Of a DNA stretch of 64,000 bases, positions 8,166 to 17,311 are shown piece after piece (within the stretch, counting starts at the first letter, position 1; every line of letters starts with the position of its first letter). The notes under the pieces are model-generated. The model did not search any database. It saw only the letters and a program-made list of their open reading frames with translations, and had not been told where the DNA came from. Location: positions 236,940-300,939 of the forward strand of contig NZ_MDDV01000035.1 in assembly GCF_001854885.1 (NCBI RefSeq), given 5' to 3'. Both the position numbers and the translations under genes were made by a program. This DNA comes from Ensifer sp. LCM 4579. Lineage in GTDB: Bacteria > Pseudomonadota > Alphaproteobacteria > Rhizobiales > Rhizobiaceae.

Positions 8166-8957
8166 ATGTCGATGCCGAAGTCCCGCTGGGAGGACAATGC
8201 CGCCGAACTCTCGCCCTTTGAGCGGCGCGACTGGATTGCCGTCCTGCCGCTCGGCGCCGAGGAGCAGCACGGGCCCCATCTGCCCTTTGAAACCGACCGG
8301 CTGATCGCCGAAGGCCTCGTCGAGCGCGTCATTGCGGCACTGCCCGCGGATTTGCCTGTGACGTTCCTGCCGGTCGAGCCGGTCGGCTATTCGGTCGAAC
8401 ACATGGACGTGGCGGGGACCCGGACGCTTGCTTATGACGAAGCGATCGCGCGCTGGCTCGGCATCGCCGGACGCCTTGCCGCACTGGGCATCCGCAAGCT
8501 GGTGCTGCTGAATGCCCATGGCGGCAATTCTCCCCTGGTGACGATCGTCGCGACCGAGGCGCGGGTACGCTTCGGCATGCTCGCCGTCGCGACGAGTTGG
8601 ACCCGCTTCGGCCAACCGGAAGGCTGGATCGAGCCCGAGGACAAGGCGGTCGACATTCACGGCGGCGACATCGAGACCTCGGCGATGCTGGCCCTTTATC
8701 CCGACAAGGTGGACATGGCCAAGGCCCGTCATTTCCCCTCGCGCCAGAGCGAGTTCGCCCGCCGCTTCAGGCACCTGCGCGCCTATGGGCCGCACGCCTT
8801 CGGCTGGAAGATGTCGGACCTCAATTCCGAAGGCGTCGCCGGCAATGCCGCTGCCGCCACCGCCGCGCGCGGCGAAGTCCTCATCGCTCACGCGGTGAAA
8901 GGCATCGTCGAGTTGCTTCAGGACGTCCAGGCCTTCGACGCCCGCGACTTTGTCTGA
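8166..8957 (+). CDS. Creatininase-family amidohydrolase
   Basis: A 263-residue metalloenzyme of the creatininase superfamily. Metal-binding signatures are GAEEQHGPHLPFETD (30-44), LNAHGGN and VDIHGGDIETS. The family includes creatininase, FAPy hydrolases in riboflavin metabolism and mycofactocin protease, all cutting C-N bonds with two metal ions, so the substrate stays open. Start choice between ATG 8166 and ATG 8172 is uncertain because both have weak ribosome binding sites. It is divergent from the MarR-type gene, which suggests repression relieved by a small aromatic or amide ligand. Confidence 0.82.
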   Translation: MSMPKSRWEDNAAELSPFERRDWIAVLPLGAEEQHGPHLPFETDRLIAEGLVERVIAALPADLPVTFLPVEPVGYSVEHMDVAGTRTLAYDEAIARWLGIAGRLAALGIRKLVLLNAHGGNSPLVTIVATEARVRFGMLAVATSWTRFGQPEGWIEPEDKAVDIHGGDIETSAMLALYPDKVDMAKARHFPSRQSEFARRFRHLRAYGPHAFGWKMSDLNSEGVAGNAAAATAARGEVLIAHAVKGIVELLQDVQAFDARDFV

Positions 8958-9084
8958 CCACGACGCCTGCGCGCGTGTGCCGGCGAAAGGCCGCCCCGCG
9001 CATTTGCGCTTCGCTCCGCCATCTCCTATATGAGACGCCAACACTTTTGATAGCCGCGGCGCATCGCCAATCCTCGAGGCCCCC

Positions 9085-10179
9085 ATGACCGAAACATCGA
9101 CGCAGAAGCCGATTCCCGTCACCGTGCTTACGGGCTATCTCGGCGCCGGCAAGACGACGCTCCTCAACCGCATCTTGAGCGAGAATCATGGCCGCCGTTA
9201 TGCGGTCATCGTCAACGAATTCGGCGAGATCGGCATCGACAACGACCTGATCGTCGAGTCCGACGAGGAAATCTACGAAATGAACAATGGCTGCGTCTGC
9301 TGCACGGTGCGCGGCGATCTGATCCGGGTCGTCGAAGGGCTGATGCGCCGTCCCGGCCGTTTCGACGCGATCATCGTCGAGACCACCGGGCTTGCCGATC
9401 CGGTGCCGGTCGCCCAGACCTTCTTCATGGACGACGACGTGCGCGCAAAGACCGAACTCGATGCCGTCGTGGCGCTGGTCGACGCTAAGCACCTGCCGCT
9501 CCGGCTGAAGGATAGCCGCGAGGCGGAAGACCAGATCGCCTTTGCCGACGTCGTGCTGCTCAACAAGACGGATCTCGTCACGCCGGAAGAACTCGACCGC
9601 ATCGAGGCGACGGTGCGCGTGATCAACCCGTCCGCTCGCATCTACCGTACGCAGCGCTCCGAGATCGAACTGGCCAAGGTCCTCGATCAGGGCGCCTTCA
9701 ATCTCGAGAAGGCGCTGGAGAACGATCCGCACTTCCTCGATCAGGACCAGCAGGACGATCATGTCTGCGGCCCCGACTGCGACCACGATCATCACCATCA
9801 TCATGATCACGATCATGATCACGGCCATGATCATCACCACCATCATCACCATGACCATGGCCCCTCGCCGATCCATGATGTGACGGTGCAATCGATCTCT
9901 CTGCGCGGTGGCGAGTTGAATCCGGAGCGCTTCTTCCCGTGGATCCAGAAGGTCACCCAGACGCAGGGTCCGAACATATTGCGCCTGAAGGGCATCGTTG
10001 CCTTTGCCGGCGACGCGGAACGTTACGTGGTCCAGGGGGTGCACATGATCATCGAAGGCGACCACCAGCGCCCCTGGAAGGAGGACGAGAAGCGCGAGAG
10101 CCGCCTCGTCTTCATCGGCCGCGATCTCGACCGCGAGAAGCTCGAACGCACCTTCAAGGCCTGCGAAGCCCAGGCATGA
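9085..10179 (+). CDS. COG0523 (CobW/ZNG-type) GTPase metallochaperone with His-rich linker
   Basis: A 364-residue G3E GTPase. Walker A is GYLGAGKTT (17-25), the metal-binding CxCC motif is CVCC (70-73), the switch region is ETTGLADP, and NKTD is the guanine-specificity motif. Residues 233-260 are a dense His/Asp tract that should bind divalent metal, followed by the CobW C-terminal domain. Members deliver zinc, cobalt or other metals to client proteins. The next gene is a WD40 protein 65 bases downstream, a pairing often seen near zinc uptake genes. No Zur-like operator was found in the 127 bases upstream, so metal identity is open. Confidence 0.87.
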   Translation: MTETSTQKPIPVTVLTGYLGAGKTTLLNRILSENHGRRYAVIVNEFGEIGIDNDLIVESDEEIYEMNNGCVCCTVRGDLIRVVEGLMRRPGRFDAIIVETTGLADPVPVAQTFFMDDDVRAKTELDAVVALVDAKHLPLRLKDSREAEDQIAFADVVLLNKTDLVTPEELDRIEATVRVINPSARIYRTQRSEIELAKVLDQGAFNLEKALENDPHFLDQDQQDDHVCGPDCDHDHHHHHDHDHDHGHDHHHHHHHDHGPSPIHDVTVQSISLRGGELNPERFFPWIQKVTQTQGPNILRLKGIVAFAGDAERYVVQGVHMIIEGDHQRPWKEDEKRESRLVFIGRDLDREKLERTFKACEAQA

Positions 10180-10244
10180 CCGCCAGGCGCGATTTGCCGG
10201 ATTTCGAATGACGTCAATCTGAAACCAGAGAGCCTCACCAACCG

Positions 10245-11234
10245 ATGCCGACCGTCGCACCGCTCGATCTCGAAGGCCACATCGTCGGCGTGGCCTTTCT
10301 GAAAGACATTCCCTTTTTTGCCGGAGCCGTCGGCGCCGTTCACTGGCTCGATCACGGCCACAGGACGACCGAAGCGCATGACGGCCTGCTATCGCTGGCC
10401 TATGACGAAGCAACGGATACGCTTCTGACCGGCGGCGAGGACGGCAAGGTGATGCGCATCCTGGCCGACGGCACGGCGAGCCTCGTCGCCGAGACGCCGC
10501 GCAAGTGGATTTCCGAAGTCGCGGCCGGGCCGCAAGGCGCGGTCGCATACGCCTTCGGCAAGACCGCCTATGTCCGCCTTGCCGACGGCACGACAAAGGA
10601 AATTATCGAGGACCGCACAGTCGAGGGCATTGCCTTTGCTCCGAAGGGCTTGCGCATCGCACTCGCACGCTATAACGGCGTGTCGCTGCACTGGGTGGCG
10701 ATGGCCGGAAAGCCGGTCGACCTCGAATGGAAGGGCGCCCATACGGGCGTCACCTTCTCTCCCGACGGGCGCTTCGTGGTCACCTCGATGCAGGAAAACG
10801 CCCTGCATGGCTGGAAGCTCGACGCGAAACCCGGTGCCGGGGCGCGGCACATGCGCATGACCGGCTATCCCGCCAAGGTGAAATCGCTCTCCTGGTCTGC
10901 CAAAGGCAAGTGGCTCGCCTCCTCCGGCGCGCCGGCGGCGATCGTCTGGCCCTTTCAAGGCAAGGACGGGCCCATGGGCAAGGCGCCGCTCGAACTCGGC
11001 ACCCGCGGCAACACCATGGTGACGGCGGTCGCCTGCCACCCGGCGGAGGACATCGTCGCGATCGGATATGAGGACGGCATGATCATCGCCGCCCGTTTCG
11101 CCGACAGCAAGGAAGTGCTGCTGCGCCGTCCCGGCAAGGGCGCCATCACCGCCATGGCCTGGAACAAGCCCGGCCGCCAGCTCGCCTTCGGTTCGGCCGC
11201 GGGCGATTGCGGCGTCGTGGACCTTGCGGGATAG
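10245..11234 (+). CDS. WD40 repeat protein paired with the metallochaperone
   Basis: A 329-residue cytoplasmic protein made of degenerate WD40 blades; recurring pieces are LAYDEATDTLLTGGEDGKV, VTFSPDGRFVVTS, LSWSAKGKWLASSG and AMAWNKPGRQLAFGS. It has no signal peptide or catalytic motif. It follows the COG0523 gene on the same strand and is likely co-transcribed, so it may act as an interaction scaffold in metal delivery (inference from context only). Confidence 0.8.
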   Translation: MPTVAPLDLEGHIVGVAFLKDIPFFAGAVGAVHWLDHGHRTTEAHDGLLSLAYDEATDTLLTGGEDGKVMRILADGTASLVAETPRKWISEVAAGPQGAVAYAFGKTAYVRLADGTTKEIIEDRTVEGIAFAPKGLRIALARYNGVSLHWVAMAGKPVDLEWKGAHTGVTFSPDGRFVVTSMQENALHGWKLDAKPGAGARHMRMTGYPAKVKSLSWSAKGKWLASSGAPAAIVWPFQGKDGPMGKAPLELGTRGNTMVTAVACHPAEDIVAIGYEDGMIIAARFADSKEVLLRRPGKGAITAMAWNKPGRQLAFGSAAGDCGVVDLAG

Positions 11235-11374
11235 CGGGTGATGTTGCTGTTGCAGCGGCCACTCGCGCCTCGACGTGATAGGCCCGTTCATCCGAGATTT
11301 TGCCGGATGTTGCACACAACGGTTGCGCGCACGCAAAAGCTGTGAGACCTCTGGGCTTCCCTGAGGGAGTTACC

Positions 11375-12007
11375 ATGAGCGAAGTCACGATACTTGCATT
11401 CGCGCTCGTTGCCTTTATCGGCATCGCGACGCCAGGCCCGACGGTTCTCCTCGCGCTCACCAATGGCTCGCGCCACGGCGTTAAGAAGGCGATGGCGGGC
11501 ATGATCGGCGCAGTTCTGTCCGATTTTGTCCTGATCGGCGCCGTGGCGCTCGGCCTCGGAGCTCTGCTGGCAGCCTCCGAATTCTGGTTCACGGCGGTCA
11601 AGTGGCTGGGCGCTGCTTATCTCGCTTTTTTGGGCGTCCTGCTTCTACGCTCCAGGGGCACGCTTGATATTGCCAGCGGAACGCCGGACGCGTCGGCGAG
11701 CACATCGCGTGCTGTCTTCCTGAAGAGCTTCCTGGTCGCGGTCACCAATCCCAAGGGCTATCTGTTCTTTTCCGCGTTCCTACCGCAGTTTATCGATCCC
11801 GCGCTGCCGCAAGCGCCGCAATACGCCGTGCTTGCCGTCGTCTTCGCCTCGATCGATTTCCTCGTGATGTTCGGCTACGCCCTCGTCGGCTCCCAAGCCG
11901 TCCGGTTCCTGAAACGGTCCGGCGCCGTATGGCTCGACCGGATATGCGGCGGTGCGCTTCTGGCGCTTGCCGGATCGCTGGCGTTCTATCGGCGGGCACC
12001 GTCCTGA
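11375..12007 (+). CDS. LysE/RhtB-family amino acid exporter
   Basis: A 210-residue inner-membrane protein with about six hydrophobic segments and the family signature IATPGPTVLLALTNGSRHG (residues 17-35), plus the NPKGYLFFSAFLPQF motif (about 125-139). The family exports amino acids such as lysine, threonine or homoserine lactone; the substrate cannot be told. The ATG at 11375 follows GAGGGAG. It stands alone, convergent with the GNAT gene. Confidence 0.88.
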   Translation: MSEVTILAFALVAFIGIATPGPTVLLALTNGSRHGVKKAMAGMIGAVLSDFVLIGAVALGLGALLAASEFWFTAVKWLGAAYLAFLGVLLLRSRGTLDIASGTPDASASTSRAVFLKSFLVAVTNPKGYLFFSAFLPQFIDPALPQAPQYAVLAVVFASIDFLVMFGYALVGSQAVRFLKRSGAVWLDRICGGALLALAGSLAFYRRAPS

Positions 12008-12068
12008 ACGCCTGCCCCAAAAAAGAAACGACGCCCCTGTGCCTGGACACGGGAGCGCCGTTGATAAT

Positions 12069-12090
12069 CGCCTCCGCAGGGTGGGAGGCG
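12069..12090. terminator. Hairpin between convergent LysE and GNAT genes
   Basis: A 7-bp stem (12069-12075 with 12084-12090, 8-base loop) lies between the two stop codons. There is no T run on either side, so it may be a weak bidirectional terminator. Confidence 0.4.
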
Positions 12091-12098
12091 AGAAAAAG

Positions 12099-12689
12099 TC
12101 AGGCCGCGCGCTGGAGCGGCGGCAGCGTCAGCTTGCGGCCGCTGGCGACGAGAATGCCGGCCGCACCGTCGAGCCAGCCATCCTTGAGCTCGAGCGCCAG
12201 GAAACGGTTGCGCTCGAAGGGGCCGGGCATGACGAGGTGTTGCGTCCGCTCCGCGAAGAAGCCGAAGCGCTCGTAATAGGCGGCATCGCCCACGAGCAGA
12301 ATCGCGCCGTGGCCGCGCTTCCTCGCCTCTTCGATGGCCGCGCGCATCAGCATGCCGCCGATACCCTTGCCCTCATGCGCCGGATCGACGGCAAGCGGGC
12401 CGAGAAGCAGCGCCGGCACGGCATGGCCATCGCGGTCGACGCCGGCCTCGACGTCCCAGAGGCGGACAGTGCCGATGACGTGAGCGTCGCGGTCACGCGC
12501 GACGAGGGCGAGCCCTTCGGCCGGCACGCGGCCACGCCGCAGCTTTTCCGACGACTTCCTGCGGCGGCCGGGGCCCATGGCCCGGTCGAGCAGGTTTTCG
12601 CGCGCGACGACGTCGCCCGCATTTTCGGAATCGATCACAAAGGTGGACGGCGCGAAGAACGCGCGCAGGGTGTCAACAACAGCGGCCAT
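12099..12689 (-). CDS. GNAT-family N-acetyltransferase (YhbS-like)
   Basis: A 196-residue acetyltransferase. The acetyl-CoA pyrophosphate-binding motif is DPAHEGKGIGGMLMRAAIEEARKRG (about 101-125), preceded by the strand LLLGPLAV and followed by YYERFGFF. The C-terminus is extended as in YhbS-type proteins. The target is unknown. GGGAGG lies 5 bases before the ATG. It is downstream of odc2 on the same strand with a hairpin between them, so a polyamine or amino acid substrate is possible but unproven. Confidence 0.85.
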   Translation of the reverse strand: MAAVVDTLRAFFAPSTFVIDSENAGDVVARENLLDRAMGPGRRRKSSEKLRRGRVPAEGLALVARDRDAHVIGTVRLWDVEAGVDRDGHAVPALLLGPLAVDPAHEGKGIGGMLMRAAIEEARKRGHGAILLVGDAAYYERFGFFAERTQHLVMPGPFERNRFLALELKDGWLDGAAGILVASGRKLTLPPLQRAA

Positions 12690-12747
12690 CGGGGCCTCCC
12701 GTCATCAAAACCGCTTCAGGCGGACCGGAGATGATTGTGAAGTGGCC

Positions 12748-12771
12748 GCTCCCGCCTTCGGAGGCGGGAGC
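12748..12771 (-). terminator. GC hairpin after odc2
   Basis: A perfect 9-bp GC-rich stem (12748-12756 with 12763-12771, 6-base loop) begins 8 bases past the odc2 stop codon. It lacks a T run. Confidence 0.5.
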
Positions 12772-12779
12772 GTGCCGGA

Positions 12780-13913
12780 TCAGATCACGTAGGCCTTCAA
12801 CGGCTCGAAGCCATTGAAGGCGACGGCCGAGTAGGTGGTGGTGTAGGCGCCGGTGCCTTCGATCAGAACCTCATCGCCGATCGTCAGCGAGATCGGCAGC
12901 GGATACATGTTCTTCTCGTAGAGCACGTCGGCCGAGTCGCAGGTGGGGCCGGCGAGCACGCAGGGCTCCATCGCGTCGTCGTCGCGCGCCGTGCGGATCG
13001 GGTAGCGGATCGCCTCGTCCATCGTCTCGGCGAGACCGCCGAACTTGCCGATATCGAGGAAGACCCAGCGGTGGTTGTCGTTGTCCGACTTCTTCGAGAC
13101 AAGAACGACTTCCGCCTTGATCACGCCGGCATTGCCGACCATGCCGCGGCCCGGCTCGATGATGGTCTCCGGGATGTTGTTGCCGAAGTGCTTCTTCAGC
13201 GCACCGAAGATTGCCTGGCCATAGGCTTCGGCCGACGGGACGTCCCTGAGGTACTTCGTCGGGAAGCCGCCGCCCATGTTGACCATCTTGAGCTCGATGC
13301 CCTGCTTGGCAAGCTGGACGAAGACGCGCTTGGCATCGGCAAGAGCCGAATCCCAGGCGTCGAGCTTCGTCATCTGCGAGCCGACATGGAACGACACGCC
13401 ATAGGAGACGAGTCCGAGCTGATGGGCATAGACGAGCACGTCCACGGCCATCTGCGGTACGCAGCCGAACTTGCGCGACAGCGGCCACTCGGCCCCTTCG
13501 CCGTCGGTCAGGACACGGCAGAAGACGCGGGCGCCGGGAGCGGCACGCGCAATCTTTTCCGCTTCCTCGTGGCTGTCGACCGCGAACAGATTGACCCCAA
13601 GCGCATGGGCGCGGGCGATATCGCGCTCCTTCTTGATGGTGTTGCCGTAAGAAATGCGGCTCGGGGTCGCCCCGGCATCGAGCGCCATTTCGATTTCGGC
13701 GACGGACGCGCAATCGAAATTGGAGCCGAGACCGGCGAGAAGGCGCAGGATTTCCGGAGCCGGGTTGGCCTTGACGGCATAGTAGATCGCGCTGTCCGGC
13801 AGGGCATGGCGGAAAGCCTTGAAATTGTCGCGCACGACGTCGAGATCGACGACGAGGCAAGGGCCTTCCGGACGTCGGGTGTTCAGGAAGTCGATGATGC
13901 GTGCCGTGGTCAT
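12780..13913 (-). CDS. odc2: Ornithine/lysine decarboxylase, alanine racemase-fold (Odc2-like)
   Basis: A 377-residue PLP enzyme of the eukaryotic-type ODC/LysA fold (group IV). The PLP lysine is in YYAVKANP (Lys48), the glycine loop is MVNMGGGFPTKY, EPGRGMVG binds phosphate, and the active-site cysteine from the second subunit is in GPTCDSADVLYE (Cys325). It makes putrescine from ornithine, and in related rhizobial enzymes also cadaverine from lysine. The ATG at 13911-13913 is the family start. A structured leader of almost 400 bases precedes it, matching the place of the speF leader RNA, so control by polyamine level is likely. Confidence 0.92.
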   Translation of the reverse strand: MTTARIIDFLNTRRPEGPCLVVDLDVVRDNFKAFRHALPDSAIYYAVKANPAPEILRLLAGLGSNFDCASVAEIEMALDAGATPSRISYGNTIKKERDIARAHALGVNLFAVDSHEEAEKIARAAPGARVFCRVLTDGEGAEWPLSRKFGCVPQMAVDVLVYAHQLGLVSYGVSFHVGSQMTKLDAWDSALADAKRVFVQLAKQGIELKMVNMGGGFPTKYLRDVPSAEAYGQAIFGALKKHFGNNIPETIIEPGRGMVGNAGVIKAEVVLVSKKSDNDNHRWVFLDIGKFGGLAETMDEAIRYPIRTARDDDAMEPCVLAGPTCDSADVLYEKNMYPLPISLTIGDEVLIEGTGAYTTTYSAVAFNGFEPLKAYVI

Positions 13914-13914
13914 G

Positions 13915-14290
13915 GCGATATTCCCCTGATCCAATAGCTCCACCTGAGTGGAGGACAAAGGGCATGCGCGCTTGCACTGGCACCAGCCGGTGGAGACCCC
14001 GGAACCATGCATGCGCTCGATGCGCGAACGATGAATCGAAGCCCGCGAAGGCTAGGACTCGGCTTTGTCTGCCATGGATTGGAGGGAATATCCCAACCGC
14101 ACTTCCGGCAATGAAGGTGTGCCTCTTCAGTAACCCCGGCTGTTGGAAAGCCGGCAGACACCAGAAAGGCCCGCACCGTCGTTGCTTCAAGATGTCCTCG
14201 CATTTCCCGGTTGGCCGGAATAGCGACTGGAGGGGTTAGTTCCAGGTACCTTACCGATACCCTCACCTAATCGAGGGTCGGCGGACACCC
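13915..14290 (-). ncRNA. speF-like leader RNA of odc2
   Basis: The odc2 gene is preceded by about 380 bases without a credible gene but with several hairpins: CTCCAC/GTGGAG with a 4-base loop right before the ribosome binding site (13938-13953), CCGGCT/AGCCGG (14136-14154), and CCCTC/GAGGG near 14260-14276. The speF motif is an established conserved leader of alphaproteobacterial ornithine decarboxylase genes, and this element has the expected place, size and strand. The call rests on position and hairpins, not on a covariance search; the ends are approximate. Confidence 0.55.
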
Positions 14291-14400
14291 ACAGGCACGT
14301 GCGACTTTGGGCAAGGGCGTAGGTAAGAAAAATCACTGTCGTAATCAAGAGTTTTTTCCGCTCGCCTCATAATTTTTTCTGGACCGGGCGTCACCGCCAG

Positions 14401-14419
14401 TGTTCACATTGACTGAACA
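14401..14419. promoter_or_regulatory. Inverted repeat upstream of the LysR-type gene
   Basis: TGTTCA (14401-14406) and TGAACA (14414-14419) form a perfect inverted repeat with 7 bases between. It lies 96 bases before the LysR-type ATG and beyond the odc2 leader, a usual place for a LysR-family autoregulatory site. Confidence 0.45.
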
Positions 14420-14514
14420 ATTTACGGGCTGTCGCGAGTGCGGCAAAAACGCCGAAAAACACGGGTACCTAGGCGGCTTTGACGACCGGCACAGCGCGAC
14501 GAGAAAGACGAGTT

Positions 14515-15408
14515 ATGGACACCTTGACCCGAATCCGCGCCTTCATCGACGTCGTGGATGCAGAGGGTTTTTCGGCCGCCGCCCGGCGGGTCGGCAAGTC
14601 CAAGGCGCTGCTCTCGAAATATGTGCGGGAACTCGAAGACGAACTCGGCGCCCTTCTCCTCAACCGCACGACGCGGCAATTCTCGCTGACCGAGGCCGGT
14701 CATACCTATTACCGCAGCGCCTCTGAGATCCTGAAGGAAATCGACAACCTCGCCGATCTCGTCCGCGCCAACAATTCCGACCTGCGCGGCCGGCTGAGGA
14801 TCACCGTACCGCGCACCTTCGTCGATGCCGAGATCGGCCAGTCGCTGATCGACTTCGGCAAGGAGCACCCGGAATTATCCCTGGATATCGTCTCCGACGA
14901 CCGCTTCGTCGATCTCGTCGAAGAAGGATTCGACGTGGCCATTCGGATCACCCGGCTCGAGGATTCGACGCTGATCGCGCGCAAGCTCGATGATTTCCAG
15001 ATCGTTATCTGCGCCTCGCCGGACTATATTGCGAAGAACGGCCCGCTCGAGCATCCGAGCGAGCTTTCGAGAGCCGCGTGCATCCTCGACACCAACGGCC
15101 GCTCCTATTCGAATTGGCGGTTCGTCGGGGCGGACGGCGCCTCCTTCACCGTTGCGGTGAGCGGGCCGATCGAAGTCAACAGTCCGCTTGCCACCCTGCG
15201 GGCGGCAACGGCCGGCCTCGGTGTTGCCGCGGTGCCGGATTTCATCGCCCGCCAGAAGGTCCAGTCGGGCGAGCTTGTCTCCCTGTTTGACGATTTCCTG
15301 CCCAAGGATCGCGGCATCTACGCAATCTATCCGCACCGGCGCTACCTGCCGGCAAAGGTGCGCACCTTCGTCGATTTCCTGCACGGCTGGTTCCGGAAAA
15401 CGCAGTAA
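14515..15408 (+). CDS. LysR-family transcriptional regulator
   Basis: A 297-residue regulator. The N-terminal winged helix reads MDTLTRIRAFIDVVDAEGFS followed by AAARRVGKSKALLSKYVREL and LLNRTTRQFSLTEAG. The rest is the two-lobed effector domain of the CrgA-like subgroup (DVAIRITRLEDSTLIARKL). It is divergent from odc2 across the long leader region, and the DUF1007-NicO metal export pair begins 123 bases downstream. Either could be the target; no direct evidence separates them. Confidence 0.88.
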   Translation: MDTLTRIRAFIDVVDAEGFSAAARRVGKSKALLSKYVRELEDELGALLLNRTTRQFSLTEAGHTYYRSASEILKEIDNLADLVRANNSDLRGRLRITVPRTFVDAEIGQSLIDFGKEHPELSLDIVSDDRFVDLVEEGFDVAIRITRLEDSTLIARKLDDFQIVICASPDYIAKNGPLEHPSELSRAACILDTNGRSYSNWRFVGADGASFTVAVSGPIEVNSPLATLRAATAGLGVAAVPDFIARQKVQSGELVSLFDDFLPKDRGIYAIYPHRRYLPAKVRTFVDFLHGWFRKTQ

Positions 15409-15531
15409 GAGCGCGCCGCGACCGTCGTGCATGCCGAAGCAGCGTGGGCCAAGTCCCAATTCCGTCCCATTTCGGGTACATTCGGGAGGCGATTCGAACG
15501 GTCGCTCCGGCCGAGAAGGGTTCCCAAACGA

Positions 15532-16176
15532 ATGAAGACACGACGCCTCGCCATGGCCGGTCTCGCAATGCTGCTTTCGCCGACGCTTGCCGCCGCTCAT
15601 CCGCATATTTTCGCCGAAGCGCGGCTCGAGATCGTCTCCAACGACAAGGGTGAGATCGGCGAGCTGCGCAATGTCTGGCGCTTCGACGAGATGTTTTCGG
15701 CAAGCGTCGTGCTGGATTTCGACAAGAACGCGAATGCCACGCTCGACCCGGATGAGTTGCAAGAGGTCGGGCAGACCGTGCTCGAATCCCTGGCCGAGTA
15801 CGATTACTACACGACGATTCTCGACAACGGCAAATCGGTGAAGGTCAACCGGCCCGACAAGATCACCGTCGACTACAAGGACAATCAGCTCCTGATGATG
15901 TTCGCCGTCACGCCGGCCGAAGCCATGCCGCTCAAGGGCAAGCTCTCCTTCGGCGTCTACGATCCGACCATGTACACGGCGATGGATTTCCCGACCGACG
16001 ACGATCTCACCGTCATCGGCGACAGGATCGAGGCCTGCAAGCACAAGGTGGTGCGTCCGGACCCGGACGAAGTGCTGGCCGAAAACAAGGACACGCTCAC
16101 GGATGCATTCTGGAACGATCCGACGGGCACCAACATGTCGAAACTCTTCGCAACCAGGATCGAGATAACATGCTGA
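15532..16176 (+). CDS. DUF1007 periplasmic protein, partner of the NicO exporter
   Basis: A 214-residue exported protein. The signal peptide is residues 1-21 or so (basic start, hydrophobic core, LAAA cleavage region), so the mature protein begins with HPHIFAEA, an N-terminal His pair that may bind metal. The body is DUF1007, with EF-hand-like acidic runs (DFDKNANATLDPDEL). DUF1007 genes are commonly paired with RcnA/NicO-type nickel-cobalt exporters, as here: the next gene overlaps by 7 bases. It is probably a periplasmic accessory factor for metal export. Confidence 0.85.
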   Translation: MKTRRLAMAGLAMLLSPTLAAAHPHIFAEARLEIVSNDKGEIGELRNVWRFDEMFSASVVLDFDKNANATLDPDELQEVGQTVLESLAEYDYYTTILDNGKSVKVNRPDKITVDYKDNQLLMMFAVTPAEAMPLKGKLSFGVYDPTMYTAMDFPTDDDLTVIGDRIEACKHKVVRPDPDEVLAENKDTLTDAFWNDPTGTNMSKLFATRIEITC

Positions 16177-17204
16177 ACGTCCGCAGGATCGGCGGCTCGC
16201 TCGCGGCTGCACTTTTGTTGACGGCCCTTTCTGCAACCATCGCCATGGCCCAGTCGCCGCTCGGCATCGGCGCCGCCGAGCCCTCCTTCCAGACCACGGG
16301 ATTCTTCGGCGGGTTTTTCGCCTGGGTGAACATGGAGCAGCAGAGCTTCTATCGACTGCTGACCGGCGCGCTCAAGGGCATGCGCGAGAACCCCTGGCAG
16401 CTCTGGTCGCTGATAGGGCTCTCCTTCACCTACGGCGTTTTCCACGCGGCCGGCCCCGGTCACGGCAAGGCGGTCATCTCCTCCTACATGATAGCCAACG
16501 AAACGGAGCTCAAACGCGGCGTGCTCCTGTCGTTTCTTTCCTCGATCCTGCAGGGCGTCGTCGCCATCCTCCTGATCGGCGCCGTCTACCTCGTGCTGCG
16601 CGGCTCCTCGATCAACATGACGCGTGCGACCCAGTCGCTCGAAATCGCAAGCTATGGGCTGATAGCCGCCTTCGGCGGCTGGCTGCTCTTCCGCAAACTG
16701 CGCTCCATGGCGCGGCCGGCCGCCGCCTTGGCCGGCGCGCATGACCACCACGATCACGTGCACCATGATCACAGTCATCATGATCACAGCCATCACGATC
16801 ACGGCCATGCGCAAGGTCCCGGCGAGATCTGCGCCACCTGCGGCCACGCCCATGCGCCCGACCCGAAAATGCTGAAAGGCGACCGATTCGCCCTCAGCGA
16901 GGCCTGGTCGGCGATCGTCGCCGTCGGCCTGCGCCCCTGCTCCGGCGCGCTGATCGTGCTTTCCTTCGCTCTTTTGAACGGGCTCTATCTCGGCGGCGTG
17001 CTCTCGGTCTTCGCCATGTCGATCGGCACCGCGATAACCGTCTCGACCCTCGCCACCATGGCTGTCACAGCCAAGGGCTTCGCGCTGCGTTACGTCTCGA
17101 GCCAATCGGCCGCGATGCGCATTTCAAACGGCATAGAGATCGCTGGCGCTCTGCTGGTGCTTGTTCTCGGGCTGGTATTGTTGGGGGCGGCGCTGCAGAG
17201 CTGA
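16170..17204 (+). CDS. NicO/RcnA-family nickel-cobalt exporter
   Basis: A 344-residue membrane protein with an N-terminal signal/anchor and about six transmembrane segments. The family motif GVFHAAGPGHGKAVISSY lies near residues 90-107. A His-rich loop (about 191-215, repeated HDH units) and CATCGHAHAP sit between membrane halves, and VGLRPCSGALIVLSFAL is the second conserved motif. It should export Ni2+ or Co2+ across the inner membrane. Translation is coupled to DUF1007 by a 7-base overlap. No RcnR/CsoR-type repressor gene is adjacent. Confidence 0.87.
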   Translation: MLNVRRIGGSLAAALLLTALSATIAMAQSPLGIGAAEPSFQTTGFFGGFFAWVNMEQQSFYRLLTGALKGMRENPWQLWSLIGLSFTYGVFHAAGPGHGKAVISSYMIANETELKRGVLLSFLSSILQGVVAILLIGAVYLVLRGSSINMTRATQSLEIASYGLIAAFGGWLLFRKLRSMARPAAALAGAHDHHDHVHHDHSHHDHSHHDHGHAQGPGEICATCGHAHAPDPKMLKGDRFALSEAWSAIVAVGLRPCSGALIVLSFALLNGLYLGGVLSVFAMSIGTAITVSTLATMAVTAKGFALRYVSSQSAAMRISNGIEIAGALLVLVLGLVLLGAALQS

Positions 17205-17311
17205 GGCAGCACTGAAGCGTTCCCTTGAGTGCCTGCCTCTCGCCGCAAGTGGTCGGAGTGAGGGACATCCGCCCGCGCGGCATCCGTGACCGAGGAAGAC
17301 TAGCGCACGGC

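Noticed and set aside
8958-9084. Possible Zur operator before the COG0523 gene
   Set aside because: No AT-rich palindrome of the Zur type is present in the gap.
13910-14266. A 118-residue open frame within the odc2 leader
   Set aside because: The region is rich in hairpins and fits a speF-type leader; the frame runs into the odc2 start in another phase and has no domain.
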